A DNA stretch of 64,000 nt from Candidatus Nezhaarchaeota archaeon. Its GTDB lineage: Archaea > Thermoproteota > Methanomethylicia > Nezhaarchaeales > WYZ-LMO8. Position 1 is the stretch's first letter; each line of letters starts with the position of its first letter. The notes beneath the pieces were generated by a model that worked only from the letters and a program-made list of their open reading frames with translations, had not been told where the DNA came from and searched no databases. The position numbers and the translations under genes are program-made. The DNA is taken from assembly GCA_025059375.1 (NCBI GenBank), contig JANXDO010000004.1, forward strand, positions 124,001-188,000. The letters are read 5' to 3'. Positions 1 to 8,730 of this stretch are shown piece after piece.

Positions 1-551
1 AGTGCAAGCTTAGATAAGAAGTATATGAATGGAGCGTCCATACCAGACCTAACAGCAATTAATATGTTTTGAGGATTGCCTATGGGAGTCATCACTGAGC
101 CTATAGTCAATGAAAACATTAATATGAGGAACATTACCTTGGGGCTCACCCCAGCAGTTCTAGCTATCACGTATGCTATTGGTGGTCCAATTAGAGCGAC
201 AGTATCATTGACCATGAAGGCAGCAGTAATCCCAAAGAGAAAGGCAGACAAGTAGAGAATGGAGTAGATACTTTTAGCTTTTGAGAGAGCCCATTGCGCT
301 ATAGCAGCTAAAAGACCTGAGCTCTCAGCTAGGCTCACAATGCTGAAGAAGCCCACTAGTAGTAGTATGACATTAAGATCAATGCTGTAAGCTATAGCTT
401 CAATAGGTTCAAGACCCGAGACTACAACAATGAAGGATGCAAAGGCCATTATACCCCAGATAGGCATCTTAGGCTTCCTACTTCGAAGAATCAAAGAAGC
501 GATGAGATAAACCACTATACCAAGACCTACAAGGAACTCGTAGCTTGGCAT
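1..551 (-). CDS. ArsB/NhaD-type anion or Na+/H+ permease, N-terminal part (cut by window edge)
   Basis: The reverse strand from an ATG at 551 stays open to base 1, giving about 183 residues of a polytopic membrane protein. Seen: a hydrophobic N-terminal helix, a short basic linker (LRSRKPKMP), then several helices with the motifs AFMVNDTVALIGPPI and SVMTPIGNPQN. These two re-entrant-loop-like motifs are typical of the ArsB/NhaD/CitM ion transporter superfamily, which moves arsenite, citrate or sodium across the membrane. The C-terminal half lies outside the window, so the substrate cannot be told. It sits downstream of a broken membrane-protein gene on the same strand. The superfamily call is firm; the substrate is unknown. 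Confidence 0.85.
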   Translation of the reverse strand, partial: MPSYEFLVGLGIVVYLIASLILRSRKPKMPIWGIMAFASFIVVVSGLEPIEAIAYSIDLNVILLLVGFFSIVSLAESSGLLAAIAQWALSKAKSIYSILYLSAFLFGITAAFMVNDTVALIGPPIAYVIARTAGVSPKVMFLILMFSLTIGSVMTPIGNPQNILIAVRSGMDAPFIYFLSKLA

Positions 552-758
552 CAATTCGCATCCGCACCGCTCGCACCATTACTAGCATCCGCTGAACCCT
601 GCCACACTTAAACCCAGAATTTAAGGTTTTTCTCGATAATTTTACTATGAGAGAAGCCTTCAAACCTATGTAAGCTCCTCTTATCCCTTCATCTAGAGGG
701 CGAAAGCTAGATGTCCTTGGAGGAAAAAAGAGATTGCTATTGAAGAGATGAATGCATT

Positions 759-1408
759 TTATGCTGAGGTAGACGAAGTTAGGGAGAGGTATAAGTGTAC
801 TGCTGAAACTGTGAACATTGCGTTTATAAGCCAAGTTATTATCGTACTAATGTACGGCCCAACTACCGGAATCATAGAAAAGCCAAATGTGAATATTGCT
901 CCCACAATTATCACTATAATGATATATATCAATACCTCACCGAGATTCTTAACGACGAAGTTGAATGTCTTCATAGCTCCTTCTATTGCACCTGCCCCCT
1001 CTATCATTACCACCACGACTATGAATATTGCTACTGGAAGTAGCAATATAGTAATAGCACATAGAGCTGCTATTATCGCAACAATAATTAATGTACTAAT
1101 TCTACTAATTACGAGGTTCAAGCTTCCTTTAAGGTCCACTGGACGGTTTTTGATGATATTGTTGGCCATATCAACAAGCATGCAGCTATGAAACCTAGAA
1201 TAGAAGCTATAAGGTAGCCAAGAAAGCTTATGTATGGGTTTGGTGCAACAACGATGTAAGTTTCAACAATATACCGTTCTGGTAATAGTCCTGCCAGAAC
1301 CCCAAAGAATAACTGTACAATTATGGGGACCGCGTACGGGACGAGCAAAATGGTATTCTTTATTACGATTTCTGGTCCCTTCAAGATACTTTCGATGGCC
1401 TTACTCAT
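759..1408 (-). pseudogene. Multi-pass membrane protein, interrupted by a frameshift near 1165-1181
   Basis: Two overlapping minus-strand frames form one protein. The first (1408 to 1118) begins MSKAIESILKG and has two hydrophobic helices ending near GFIAAC. The second (1181 to 759) starts MLVDMANNIIKNRPVDLKG and carries three or four more helices. Joined at GFIAAC/MLVDMANN they read as a single membrane protein of about 210 residues with alternating helices and Gly/Pro-rich loops. It resembles uncharacterised archaeal integral membrane proteins; no function can be given. No long homopolymer lies at the junction, so a sequencing slip is possible but not obvious. Alternatively these are two overlapping genes, but the second lacks a natural amphipathic N-terminus. 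Confidence 0.6.
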
Positions 1409-1409
1409 G

Positions 1410-1439
1410 ATTTAAATGAGGTTTTTTCTTCATTTAAAT
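1410..1439. promoter_or_regulatory. Inverted repeat over the start region of the minus-strand membrane gene
   Basis: Two perfect 10-bp arms, ATTTAAATGA (1410-1419) and TCATTTAAAT (1430-1439), lie 10 bp apart immediately upstream of the ATG at 1408. On the minus strand the far arm could also serve as an AT-rich TATA element. A regulator operator overlapping the core promoter is inferred from position and symmetry only. Confidence 0.4.
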
Positions 1440-1728
1440 GTTTCTGTCGACCAAGTAGAAAACAGACCTCAGTGCAATAAACCTAAATAATTGTAAGGAT
1501 CTTGATTGAATGCTTAGTGGGTTGACTGCTGTTGGTAACAACCCCCCATGAGTGATGAGACCCTAGGCTAAGTTTAGTTACCTTCTTAGGTATCCATTTA
1601 TGGTCTTCATTAAGTGAAAACTACCAATTCCACGAAATTGAGCTTAAGACGGCCCAAAACCTCCAACAAGTGGCTCATTTTTGCGTTATACTTAAGGACT
1701 AAGCTTCAAGCTATTTTCTAGAGGATAC
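1440..1728. other. Intergenic region without a recognisable gene
   Basis: Apart from the inverted repeat at its left edge, I see no credible reading frame or RNA. A C-box-like GTGATGA occurs at about 1550 but no D box follows within 60 bases. GAGG at 1721-1724 is the likely ribosome-binding site of the next gene. Confidence 0.5.
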
Positions 1729-2529
1729 TTGACTAAGCTTATAATTGAAAGACTAGGTGTGCTAAGTGAAGCTGAAGTAGAGAGCTCACTGAGCATACTG
1801 AGAAGATTCTATAACACTATTAATGATCCACCTCCTCTCGTCTATGTGCTTATAGTTGGCAATAGATCATCCTTCCTCTCATTACTCACAACATTACATC
1901 AAACATACTGCGTTCAAAACGTCCAAAGCTATGAGAATTTTGAGGCAGCTCACAATGCCTATACAGGAGCCCCTCAAATCATCATATGCCTTGAATCTCT
2001 TAGAAAATTGTCACATAAGGTGGCTGAAGGCATCTTACTCCATGAAGCAGCTCACACAGTTCTTCACGGCTTTCTCGAAGCTTACTTAGCCCCCATCAAC
2101 CTAATACATGAAGCAGCTAAGCTAATAGGGTTGGAGCAAGCAGCTAATTTAGTCTATGCAGTAGCAATGGCCGTTAAGGACTATGAAGCCTCCAAACTGC
2201 TCGTCGATTTAGGTTTAAGAGCCGAGGCTAAGATGTACGCTTTACATTTACTTTCTAAAACCAAGGATCTCGAAGAAGAGTGGAAAATTTCACTTAGATT
2301 AAACTTAGCATTACTCCACCTAGCTGAACTACTTAAACCTCTATGTTGTGCCATACCAATCCTACCCGACCCTGAAGTTCATGAAGCCATCGATACACTT
2401 ACATCCCACTTGCCACTCACAGTTAAATGTAGACTACGAGGTTTAATTGAAGACCCTAGATGGGTTGATGAAAAATCGCTTTGGGAGAAAATTAAGTCAT
2501 TACTATTATCATTAGCTACGATACTGTAG
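1729..2529 (+). CDS. Uncharacterised protein with an HEXXH zinc-peptidase-like motif
   Basis: 266 residues from a TTG start with GAGG about 5 bases upstream. The key feature is LLHEAAHTVLHG, with H105-E106-x-x-H109 as in gluzincin or minigluzincin-type metallopeptidases. A later acidic stretch (KDYEASKLLVDLG, around residues 155-170) could give the third zinc ligand. There is no signal peptide or clear membrane helix, so it is probably cytosolic. The rest is largely helical and I do not recognise a named family. It is the only gene between two unrelated minus- and plus-strand units. Peptidase activity is inferred from the motif alone; an enzymatically dead homologue is possible. Confidence 0.6.
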   Translation: MTKLIIERLGVLSEAEVESSLSILRRFYNTINDPPPLVYVLIVGNRSSFLSLLTTLHQTYCVQNVQSYENFEAAHNAYTGAPQIIICLESLRKLSHKVAEGILLHEAAHTVLHGFLEAYLAPINLIHEAAKLIGLEQAANLVYAVAMAVKDYEASKLLVDLGLRAEAKMYALHLLSKTKDLEEEWKISLRLNLALLHLAELLKPLCCAIPILPDPEVHEAIDTLTSHLPLTVKCRLRGLIEDPRWVDEKSLWEKIKSLLLSLATIL

Positions 2530-2870
2530 GCGACTTAGAGAAAATGAGGGACAACGCTCTCTACATCTTACCTTTACCTTACAATCAACGCGAACATTTA
2601 AGCAATGTTAAAACAGTTTAGAGAATTAGAAGTGAGTGGATCTCGTAGGTTTACTCAATAAGAAAATGATACTTAATCTTTACAGCATCAGAGATGACAT
2701 TATTACAAGCATGGAGCGCTCTTAAGGTAAGCTCACATCAAGAGGTTCAGCGGACATTAACCATCACGGTAAGGTGTAGAAGCCTCAAGAGAACTGCGCT
2801 CCGCATTAAGAATGGTGAGCGTCAACCTTTTAATTTCCATTTACTCTTAACCCCCCTTAGTTAGTATAGT
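2530..2870. other. Intergenic region without a recognisable gene
   Basis: Three-frame reading on both strands shows only short, stop-rich frames. No tRNA-like or C/D-box-like structure was found. The right end holds the upstream region of the BtpA-family gene. Confidence 0.5.
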
Positions 2871-3731
2871 ATGGTGCTCTCAATGCCGCTGAAGCAGATT
2901 ATAGGTGTAATTCATCTACCAAGACTACCTAGTGTTTCCGTTAAGCCTGAAGCCCCCCTTGAGCAAATAGTGGAGCAAGCTACTAAGGAAGCTGAAATGC
3001 TCGAAAGACTCAACTATAGTGGCGTACTAATTGAGAATTATGGTGACGCACCTTACAGGAAGAGGGTAAGAGATCCATTAACGTTGACGTCGATGTCAGT
3101 CATCGTGAGGGAGGTCGTTAAATCTACAAGACTCAAGGTTGGAATTAACCTACTTAGGAATTCTGGAAGGGAAGCATATAGCATGGCTGCAGCTACTGGT
3201 GCCAAGTTTGTAAGGATCAATACCCTCATAGAGACAATAGTTTCAGACTCAGGAGTGATAGAACCTGAAGCACCTAGATTAAAAGCTCTCAGGATAAATT
3301 ATCCAGGTATAGAGATCTATGCTGACATCCTCGTAAAGCACGCATTGAGTCTAACAGCATCTCTAGGAACAATAGAAACCATGAGCTCACTCCTAAGCAG
3401 ATCAATCAGCAAGACACCAGTAGAAGACTATCTAAGAGCACTAATAACGGATTACATTGAAAGAGGCGGTGCGAACGTACTTATAGTTACCGGGCTGAGG
3501 ACAGGTGAGTTACCACCATTAGAGTTGGTCAAGCTCATGAAGAAGTACTCCACAGTACCAGTACTCGTAGGAAGCGGTATCACACCCAAAAACATAAGGG
3601 AAGTACTTAAGTGGTGCGACGGAGTGATAGTTGGATCATACATTAAGAAGGAGGGCAAAGCAGGAAATCCATTAGATCCATTGAGGGCTGAGATCTTAAT
3701 TAAAAGAATTGAGGAGCATCAAGTCGAATAG
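2871..3731 (+). CDS. BtpA/SgcQ family TIM-barrel protein
   Basis: 286 residues; the start is ATG 2871, or the nearby ATG at 2883. The sequence opens with IIGVIHLPRLP, followed by GVLIENYGDAPY, GAKFVRINTLIE, IYADILVKHA and near the end VLVGSGITPKNIREVL and DGVIVGSYIKKEGK. This order of barrel strands is the BtpA family signature; the last two match a phosphate-binding GSG...GT/S pattern. The cyanobacterial member affects photosystem I accumulation, but archaeal members have no settled function and probably act on a phosphorylated small molecule. It stands alone, ahead of a DUF401 membrane protein. Family call firm, role unknown. Confidence 0.85.
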   Translation: MVLSMPLKQIIGVIHLPRLPSVSVKPEAPLEQIVEQATKEAEMLERLNYSGVLIENYGDAPYRKRVRDPLTLTSMSVIVREVVKSTRLKVGINLLRNSGREAYSMAAATGAKFVRINTLIETIVSDSGVIEPEAPRLKALRINYPGIEIYADILVKHALSLTASLGTIETMSSLLSRSISKTPVEDYLRALITDYIERGGANVLIVTGLRTGELPPLELVKLMKKYSTVPVLVGSGITPKNIREVLKWCDGVIVGSYIKKEGKAGNPLDPLRAEILIKRIEEHQVE

Positions 3732-3836
3732 AGGTGAAGTGAGAGTAGCTAACCGATATTCTTAAAGGGGTGGGGCCTTCAAGGAATTAGTACTTAATGC
3801 CCTTAGGAGAGCTCATGACTCTTGGAGGATCATTAA

Positions 3837-5090
3837 ATGCTTTTAGACCCAATTCTATCGCTAATACTAGCATTCACCCTTCTAGGCCTACTCTTCTACA
3901 AGCGGGTGAGCGTGGGCATCATATTAATCATAGTACCATCATTCTTAGCACTGCTAACACTTGACTTAAGAGATGCTTTAAGCTTGCTATACGCAACAAT
4001 AAATCCATTTAGTGAGAACGGCTTATTCGCTGCATTAATCATACTATCAACCTTCTTCATAGCTTGGCTCAGCTTCCTCTATGAAGATTCTGGAGAAATA
4101 AGAAAACTAAGTAATAGTCTAAATAGCCTCATCAAAAGACCTAACTTCCTCTTAACAGTATCTCCAGCGGTTATGAGTTTCCTTCCAATAGCTGGTGGTG
4201 CTCTGCTATCAGCTCCACTTGTAAGCTCACTTATTAAGAACTCAAATGTGAGCTTAGAAAAAGGAAGTTACATAAACCTATGGTTTAGACACATACTGGT
4301 TCCAGTATACCCACTAGGTCAAGCCGTAATACTCACTTCGGCCTTAACAGGGATACCGCTCTTAACAGTGATCCTACTCCAAGTCCCAATCATAACAACA
4401 ATGATAATTGTGGGCTACCTATTTGGCTTAAGAGGAAATGTATGCATGAGATCCGCTGAAATCGAGTTTGGATGTAATCGCAACGCTACAATGCTTTTCA
4501 TTAAGTCCTTCATGCCAATACTCCTCGCAATAACAGTAGCGGTCACTTTAAATGCTCTATTGAAGGGCTTAATATACCAAGGAGTAAGCCTCCTCATAGC
4601 ATCACTGCTAGGTTTAGTCACACTTATAGTAGTCTCACCACAAGCTCTAAGGGCATTGCGATCCTCTCTATCGAGGTATGGGATATACGATATAACGCTA
4701 GCAGTGTATGGAGCCTTCCTATTTCAAAACGTTATGGCTAAAGCTGATGTACCAGCAGCACTTAAACCATTAACATTAAGTGATGTGGGAGTTTTATCGC
4801 TATTAGCGCTAATCCCCTTCATCATGAGCTTCTTAATGGGCTCTATAATGGGCTCGGTAACTATATCCATATCAATGCTCACTGACGTTATAACTTTCAC
4901 TCCGAAGGTCGTAATGCTCCTATACACTGGTGCAAATTTAGGATACTTAATATCGCCAGTTCACCTTTGCTTGGTCTTCACGTTGAGATACTTCAATGTA
5001 ACAATACAAGGAGTTTATAGATACGCGATCCCATCAACGATCATAACGTACCTAATAGCATTGCTACTATTCACCCTTTTACCCACCTAA
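3837..5090 (+). CDS. DUF401 family integral membrane protein (possible permease)
   Basis: 417 residues, almost entirely hydrophobic, with roughly ten or more membrane helices. Recognisable stretches are FLPIAGGALLSAPLV, RHILVPVYPLGQAVILTS and LMGSIMGSVTISISML, the last near the C-terminus. The two-half organisation with Gly/Ser-rich re-entrant segments fits the DUF401 group within the ion transporter superfamily. The substrate is not known. It follows the btpA-like gene by about 100 bp on the same strand and may be co-transcribed. Start ATG 3837 follows GGAGGATC closely, giving good ribosome-binding support. Confidence 0.75.
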   Translation: MLLDPILSLILAFTLLGLLFYKRVSVGIILIIVPSFLALLTLDLRDALSLLYATINPFSENGLFAALIILSTFFIAWLSFLYEDSGEIRKLSNSLNSLIKRPNFLLTVSPAVMSFLPIAGGALLSAPLVSSLIKNSNVSLEKGSYINLWFRHILVPVYPLGQAVILTSALTGIPLLTVILLQVPIITTMIIVGYLFGLRGNVCMRSAEIEFGCNRNATMLFIKSFMPILLAITVAVTLNALLKGLIYQGVSLLIASLLGLVTLIVVSPQALRALRSSLSRYGIYDITLAVYGAFLFQNVMAKADVPAALKPLTLSDVGVLSLLALIPFIMSFLMGSIMGSVTISISMLTDVITFTPKVVMLLYTGANLGYLISPVHLCLVFTLRYFNVTIQGVYRYAIPSTIITYLIALLLFTLLPT

Positions 5091-5348
5091 GGGTTTAAAC
5101 TGCTACAATAACTCCTTACCAACTAAAACGTGAAGGTGAGCCTTCTTAGGTATCCACACGCTACTAAAGCAGTAATTAGCGTAAGTGATGTTGTTCAATG
5201 ATGTATAAGCTTTACTTCCTGTCACATTAAATGAGTATGTAATAATCTAACTCCATAGTGAGACCTAAACAACCGGCTAAACCGCGGTTAACATCCTCAC
5301 ATCATTAATGGATTAGAGCTCAGGATACTGTATGTTATGAGAAGTCAT

Positions 5349-5936
5349 CTACACAATGAAGTAATCCATTACTAAGGGGGTTATATAAACCTCAATGACT
5401 GCCGCCATCATTAGTAGTGGTACAGTAATCTTAAAGTAAGCCTTAACGCATCCCTTTAAGGTGCCCTTGACGTCAAGAACCCTTCTCTTAATCCTCCCAT
5501 AAACAGTTAAACCTACCCTAATACCCAAGGCAGAACTGATTAAGAGGGCCGGAATCTCAAGAACTCCATGAGGCAAGATGCTTGCAAGCGTTAATGCAAC
5601 CCCGAAATCCTCAATGGCTACAGAGCATGTTAACCCAATGAGTAGACCATTAAGAAAGACGAATATTACTGGCGGGATGCCGATGAAAAGACCTAGCAGA
5701 ACCCCTAAGATCAGTGTCTTGAGAAAATTGTTAACAAAGATCATTATTGCAAGCATGTAAGCAGGAAGCTCAATAAAAGGACGAAAGTACTCAATAACCT
5801 CCTCAAACACACTTCTAGGTGAAGGAACAAGCCAAAAGCCGGCCGCTATGCCAAGAACAAAGATCATAAAGCAGAGCGCAATAAGCTTAACAGAAACCTC
5901 ATTGGACATGAACCATGACCTCCAAGACATGGACAT
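5349..5936 (-). CDS. SpoIIM family (stage II sporulation M-like) membrane protein
   Basis: 195 residues with about five membrane helices. The diagnostic stretch is FVNNFLKTLILGVLLGLFIGIPP followed by NGLLIGL and ILPHGVLEIPALLIS, shared by archaeal and bacterial SpoIIM-like proteins. Archaea do not sporulate; the family is thought to act in membrane remodelling or envelope processes, but no archaeal function is established. Two Met codons (residues 1 and 3) compete as start, and ATG at about residue 10 is also possible. It is flanked by intergenic DNA on both sides, so it is probably a single-gene unit. Confidence 0.85.
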   Translation of the reverse strand: MSMSWRSWFMSNEVSVKLIALCFMIFVLGIAAGFWLVPSPRSVFEEVIEYFRPFIELPAYMLAIMIFVNNFLKTLILGVLLGLFIGIPPVIFVFLNGLLIGLTCSVAIEDFGVALTLASILPHGVLEIPALLISSALGIRVGLTVYGRIKRRVLDVKGTLKGCVKAYFKITVPLLMMAAVIEVYITPLVMDYFIV

Positions 5937-6329
5937 TAATAACGCTCACAACACTAATGATTACTAGGTGTAGGAGTATATAGAGAGTTCGCTGGACAAG
6001 TCAAGGAGTAATCCCTCACCATCATTAACTGGAAAATTTACTAAGATATAGTTACGCCCCGATCCCATGGAGCCCCCTACAATTTAAAAGATGTTTAGAA
6101 TCGTTGATTAGAAAGAATGCCGACGCTCATTAACGTGGGTCACGAACATACTACGACTCATCGTTCTAAGATCCCCCTTACTCCCTCCATCATAACTAAA
6201 TAATGGAACAACTTGTCAAGCTCACCAAAATCATGTGAGCCTCTATTTGAATTCAAGTTGTTTACACTTCATCGGTGAAAAGGTAAACTTCAACCTCAAA
6301 AAAAGAGTACGAACTTATGCCTAGAGAGC
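5937..6329. other. Intergenic region without a recognisable gene
   Basis: About 390 bases between the SpoIIM-like gene and the 3' end of tRNA-Ser. Frames are short on both strands. I see no second tRNA, no att-like duplication of the tRNA end, and no strong hairpin. Confidence 0.5.
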
Positions 6330-6431
6330 TGGCGCCGGGAGCGGGATTCGAACCCGCGAGGCCCAGAGGGCCACAGGCTTAATGGGCTCAATCCTCTCCA
6401 GGCCTGCCCCCTACCACTAGGGTATCCCGGC
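6330..6431 (-). tRNA. tRNA-Ser(GGA) with a 16-nt anticodon-loop intron; CCA encoded
   Basis: The acceptor stem pairs GCCGGGA with TCCCGGC, followed by discriminator G and an encoded CCA. The anticodon stem CAGGC/GCCTG encloses 23 loop bases: a normal 7-base loop carrying GGA plus 16 extra. The long variable arm GGCCC-TCT-GGGCC makes it class II, and GGA assigns serine. The T arm is GCGGG-TTCGAAT-CCCGC. The intron is placed at the canonical 37/38 site, 6380-6395. The splicing fold has T33-A, G34-C, G35-C pairs and one C-T mismatch in the central helix. It lies 32 bases beyond the 3' end of cbf5. Confidence 0.92.
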
Positions 6432-6463
6432 TCCTGTGAAGTGATGGATTACATCCCCTTTTA

Positions 6464-7470
6464 TTACCCTTTCTCTAAATGCTTAGATGTCTTCCAGAGC
6501 CTTGGGTATGTTCCAGGCTTCATTATGATCCTTAGGGGCTTAGCTACAATCCCTCCATCAGCCTCTAAAATGTCTTTAGCACTCATCAATGCCTTACCTA
6601 AAGCTACAAGCTCTCCTTTCAACGTCATTATAGCAACATGCTCTCCTCTACCAACATTGTCCGTCAAGTGTAGCACGCCTGGTGCCGCTAATGGTGCTCC
6701 ATGGCATATTGCATCTACGGCTGAATCCCTAATGTATATCTTGGGCATATCTCTAATAGCGTACTCTACTGGAAGTACGACTCTCCTCAGGAGGCTCTCA
6801 TCACCAAACTCCTTCCACGCTATGACTGCCTCGTGTAGTTCGTGCATTGTAACTAATCCCTCATTCTCTGTAAAGGGTCCTGTCTGTATCCTTCTAAGTT
6901 CAGCCATGTGAGCTCCTACACCCAATACCTCACCTATATCATGACAGAGCTTCCTAATGTAAGTCCCAGCCTCACAATGAACAGTCATAAGTACAAGCCT
7001 TCCTTTAACTTCATGAACATCAATCGAGTATATCCTCCTTATCCTTAACCTCCTTTCAACTGATGCCTTCAATGGAGGCCTTTGATATATTGGACCTACA
7101 AACTCTTGGCATACGCTTCTTACTCTATCCTCTGAAACCTCCCCGTGAAGTGCCATTACGCATACATAGGTTTTGTCTGCGTGAATGACATACCGCAATA
7201 CATTTCGTGCCCTACCAAGAGCTATAGGTAGCACGCCTGTAACTCTTGGATCTTCCCGCCCACTCATTAGGGCTCTAGGGTCCCGCCGTGACCGGCTTTA
7301 CTCAAGCCAAGGAGCTTTTTAACCCATGATGTAACTTCATGACTTGTAGGACCAGGAGGTTTATCCAAGTTTATTATGCCCAGCTCTAAGTGCAGCTCTA
7401 TGGACCTCTGATCTGGTGGGCAACCATAGCTGTAATCTGTTGTATCCTCAGCTTTAATCAGTATACCCAA
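6464..7470 (-). CDS. cbf5: H/ACA RNP pseudouridine synthase Cbf5 (dyskerin/TruB family), intron-containing
   Basis: Coding exons are 7470-7275 and 7251-6464; the product is 327 residues, normal for archaeal Cbf5. Exon 1 starts at TTG 7470 and carries GIINLDKPPGPTSHEVTSW and KAGHGGTL. Exon 2 resumes with the catalytic Asp in DPRVTGVLPIALGRA. The C-terminal PUA domain (AICHGAPLAAPGVLHL, GELVALGKA) binds H/ACA guide RNA. Cbf5 with Nop10, L7Ae and Gar1 isomerises uridines in rRNA and tRNA. Without removing 23 bases the frame stops two codons after GTL, just before the catalytic Asp. The gene ends the ribosomal/secretion operon, as is usual in Crenarchaeota. Confidence 0.93.
7252..7274 (-). other. 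Predicted 23-nt bulge-helix-bulge intron in cbf5 mRNA
   Basis: On the minus strand the exon 1 end reads ACC CTA G and exon 2 begins AT CCA, restoring Thr-Leu-Asp-Pro. The intron forms a GCCC/GGGC stem with an 8-base loop. This is followed by a central helix CCCT/GGGA (two C-G, one T-G, one C-A mismatch), two AGA bulges each cut as AG|A, and an outer GGA/TCC stem. This geometry is the substrate of the archaeal tRNA splicing endonuclease. Introns at this position of cbf5 are known in Crenarchaeota. The boundaries are inferred from pairing and frame; an alternative shift of one or two bases gives the same protein but a poorer fold. Confidence 0.85.
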
Positions 7471-7504
7471 GAAGCTTCACCAGAGAAGATATGTGTGTAG
7501 GGGT

Positions 7505-7798
7505 TTATGGGGGTGTCGGGGCTACCTTCTCTCTCATGAACTCCAATTTACCTTCCTTCTCGAGAACTGCTTTAACCTCCTCATCACTTGCACCTTTAGA
7601 AATACTTATTTTCTCTTGTGTTGGTACTAGATGCTTAACGTTGGCCCTCTTTCTCTTAATTCCCGTTACTTCTTTAGGTCCTGTCACTAGAACAAAGTTT
7701 TCATCTATTACGTCAACTATTACACATTTTCTTCCAGCTAGCCTACCTGCATTCTTAACGCATATCCTACCTACCTCTATGGCTGGCAAAGCTATCAC
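7505..7798 (-). CDS. rpl14e: 50S ribosomal protein eL14 (L14e)
   Basis: 97 residues: an SH3-like KOW-type barrel opening [29 protein letters not shown], then [24 protein letters not shown]. This is the archaeal eL14 pattern, and the protein binds 23S rRNA in the large subunit. The start ATG overlaps the stop of the upstream cmk gene by four bases, so the two are translationally coupled. The C-terminus [17 protein letters not shown] is a short helical tail. Neighbouring genes are standard for this operon. Confidence 0.95.
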   Translation of the reverse strand: MIALPAIEVGRICVKNAGRLAGRKCVIVDVIDENFVLVTGPKEVTGIKRKRANVKHLVPTQEKISISKGASDEEVKAVLEKEGKLEFMREKVAPTPP

Positions 7799-8343
7799 CT
7801 CGAAGCTTGTTGTTCTCTGAATTTCGAAATAAGAGTTTTTAGTGTTTCGAGTATGACCTCTCTTGAGAGCCTAGCAGTATTAAATATTACGTCAAATATG
7901 GAGAGATCATCAAGGTCAAAGCCGTATATTTGTTTGGCCCTAACTTTATTGCTCTCTTCTCTGGCTTTAAGTTCTCTCAAAGCCTCCTCATAGGAGAGAC
8001 CATCTCTCTTTGCTACTCTAACTACTCGTACTTCCAGTGGGGCTGTGAAGAATATCTTTAAGTCGGCTATGTCTTCAAGAATCCAGGCAGCTAAATGTCC
8101 TTCAATAACTACATTACCCTTCTTCGCCTCATTTAATGCCCTCTCATCGACCATCCTATCTATCTCAAAATCCTTCTCAGCAAGCTTGTGAAGCTCTAAC
8201 AAGCTCAGCCCCCTCCCTTCAGCTAGCTGCCTAAATAGCTCTCCTGAAGATACATGCTTCAAGTTAAAGAAGCATGCAACCTCCCTAGCGTAAGTGGTCT
8301 TACCTGCACCAGGCTTACCACTAATTGCAATAACCAAGCCCAT
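7795..8343 (-). CDS. cmk: Cytidylate kinase (CMP kinase), archaeal type
   Basis: 182 residues. The P-loop [15 protein letters not shown] (residues 8-22) is followed by [16 protein letters not shown], typical for the NMP-binding region. Next come [12 protein letters not shown] and then [15 protein letters not shown], the lid with basic residues. The enzyme phosphorylates CMP/dCMP with ATP. Archaeal Cmk is short and regularly lies between eL34 and eL14, as here. It starts at ATG 8343 and overlaps eL14 by four bases. Confidence 0.93.
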   Translation of the reverse strand: MGLVIAISGKPGAGKTTYAREVACFFNLKHVSSGELFRQLAEGRGLSLLELHKLAEKDFEIDRMVDERALNEAKKGNVVIEGHLAAWILEDIADLKIFFTAPLEVRVVRVAKRDGLSYEEALRELKAREESNKVRAKQIYGFDLDDLSIFDVIFNTARLSREVILETLKTLISKFREQQASR

Positions 8344-8428
8344 TAGCTCACCAACTTAAGAACTCTTTCGACTCATGAAATTCACTTGAGAGTGACAACA
8401 TGGATTATAGTTTCAAGTAAACTAGAAG

Positions 8429-8719
8429 CTACATATTACCGACTCTATGTGTAATATTCCCCCTTATGACTGTGCGCAGCAACCCCTCTCTCAAGCATTT
8501 TGAGCATAGATAACCTCCATAGGGTCTTTCGGGCCTCTTAGAGCTCTTAGACAGCTTCCTCATTTTGACCTTTGGTAGGGCCGGTGTTCCATGAAGCTCC
8601 CCATGACACCAAGCACACTTAGCCTTACTTCTCTCATACTCTATAGGTCTCCACACAAGCCTTCCACCCGGTGTCCTCACAAGCTTATGAGGCTTCCCCC
8701 TTAAGCCAACTCTAACCAT
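8429..8719 (-). CDS. rpl34e: 50S ribosomal protein eL34 (L34e)
   Basis: 96 residues, very basic. The zinc-binding cysteines CAWCHG and CSKC are visible, with the N-terminal LRGKPHKLVRTPGGRLVWRP and a RPYGGYLCSKCLREGLL tail, all eL34 hallmarks. It acts in the large ribosomal subunit. It follows the EMC3-like gene by 11 bases in the same operon. Confidence 0.95.
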   Translation of the reverse strand: MVRVGLRGKPHKLVRTPGGRLVWRPIEYERSKAKCAWCHGELHGTPALPKVKMRKLSKSSKRPERPYGGYLCSKCLREGLLRTVIRGNITHRVGNM

Positions 8720-8730
8720 AAGTGGTCACC

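Noticed and set aside
748-1191. 147-residue plus-strand ORF
   Set aside because: It is the antisense shadow of the membrane protein; the Thr/Ile-rich translation is typical of a reversed hydrophobic gene.
1582-5154. Shared 16-mer CCTTCTTAGGTATCCA near 1582 and 5139
   Set aside because: One match of this length is expected by chance in 64 kb, and the flanks do not align.
6464-7470. cbf5 as a pseudogene broken before the catalytic Asp
   Set aside because: Both halves are fully conserved, the extra 23 bases fold into a splicing motif, and removal restores the exact active-site sequence; an intron explains it better.
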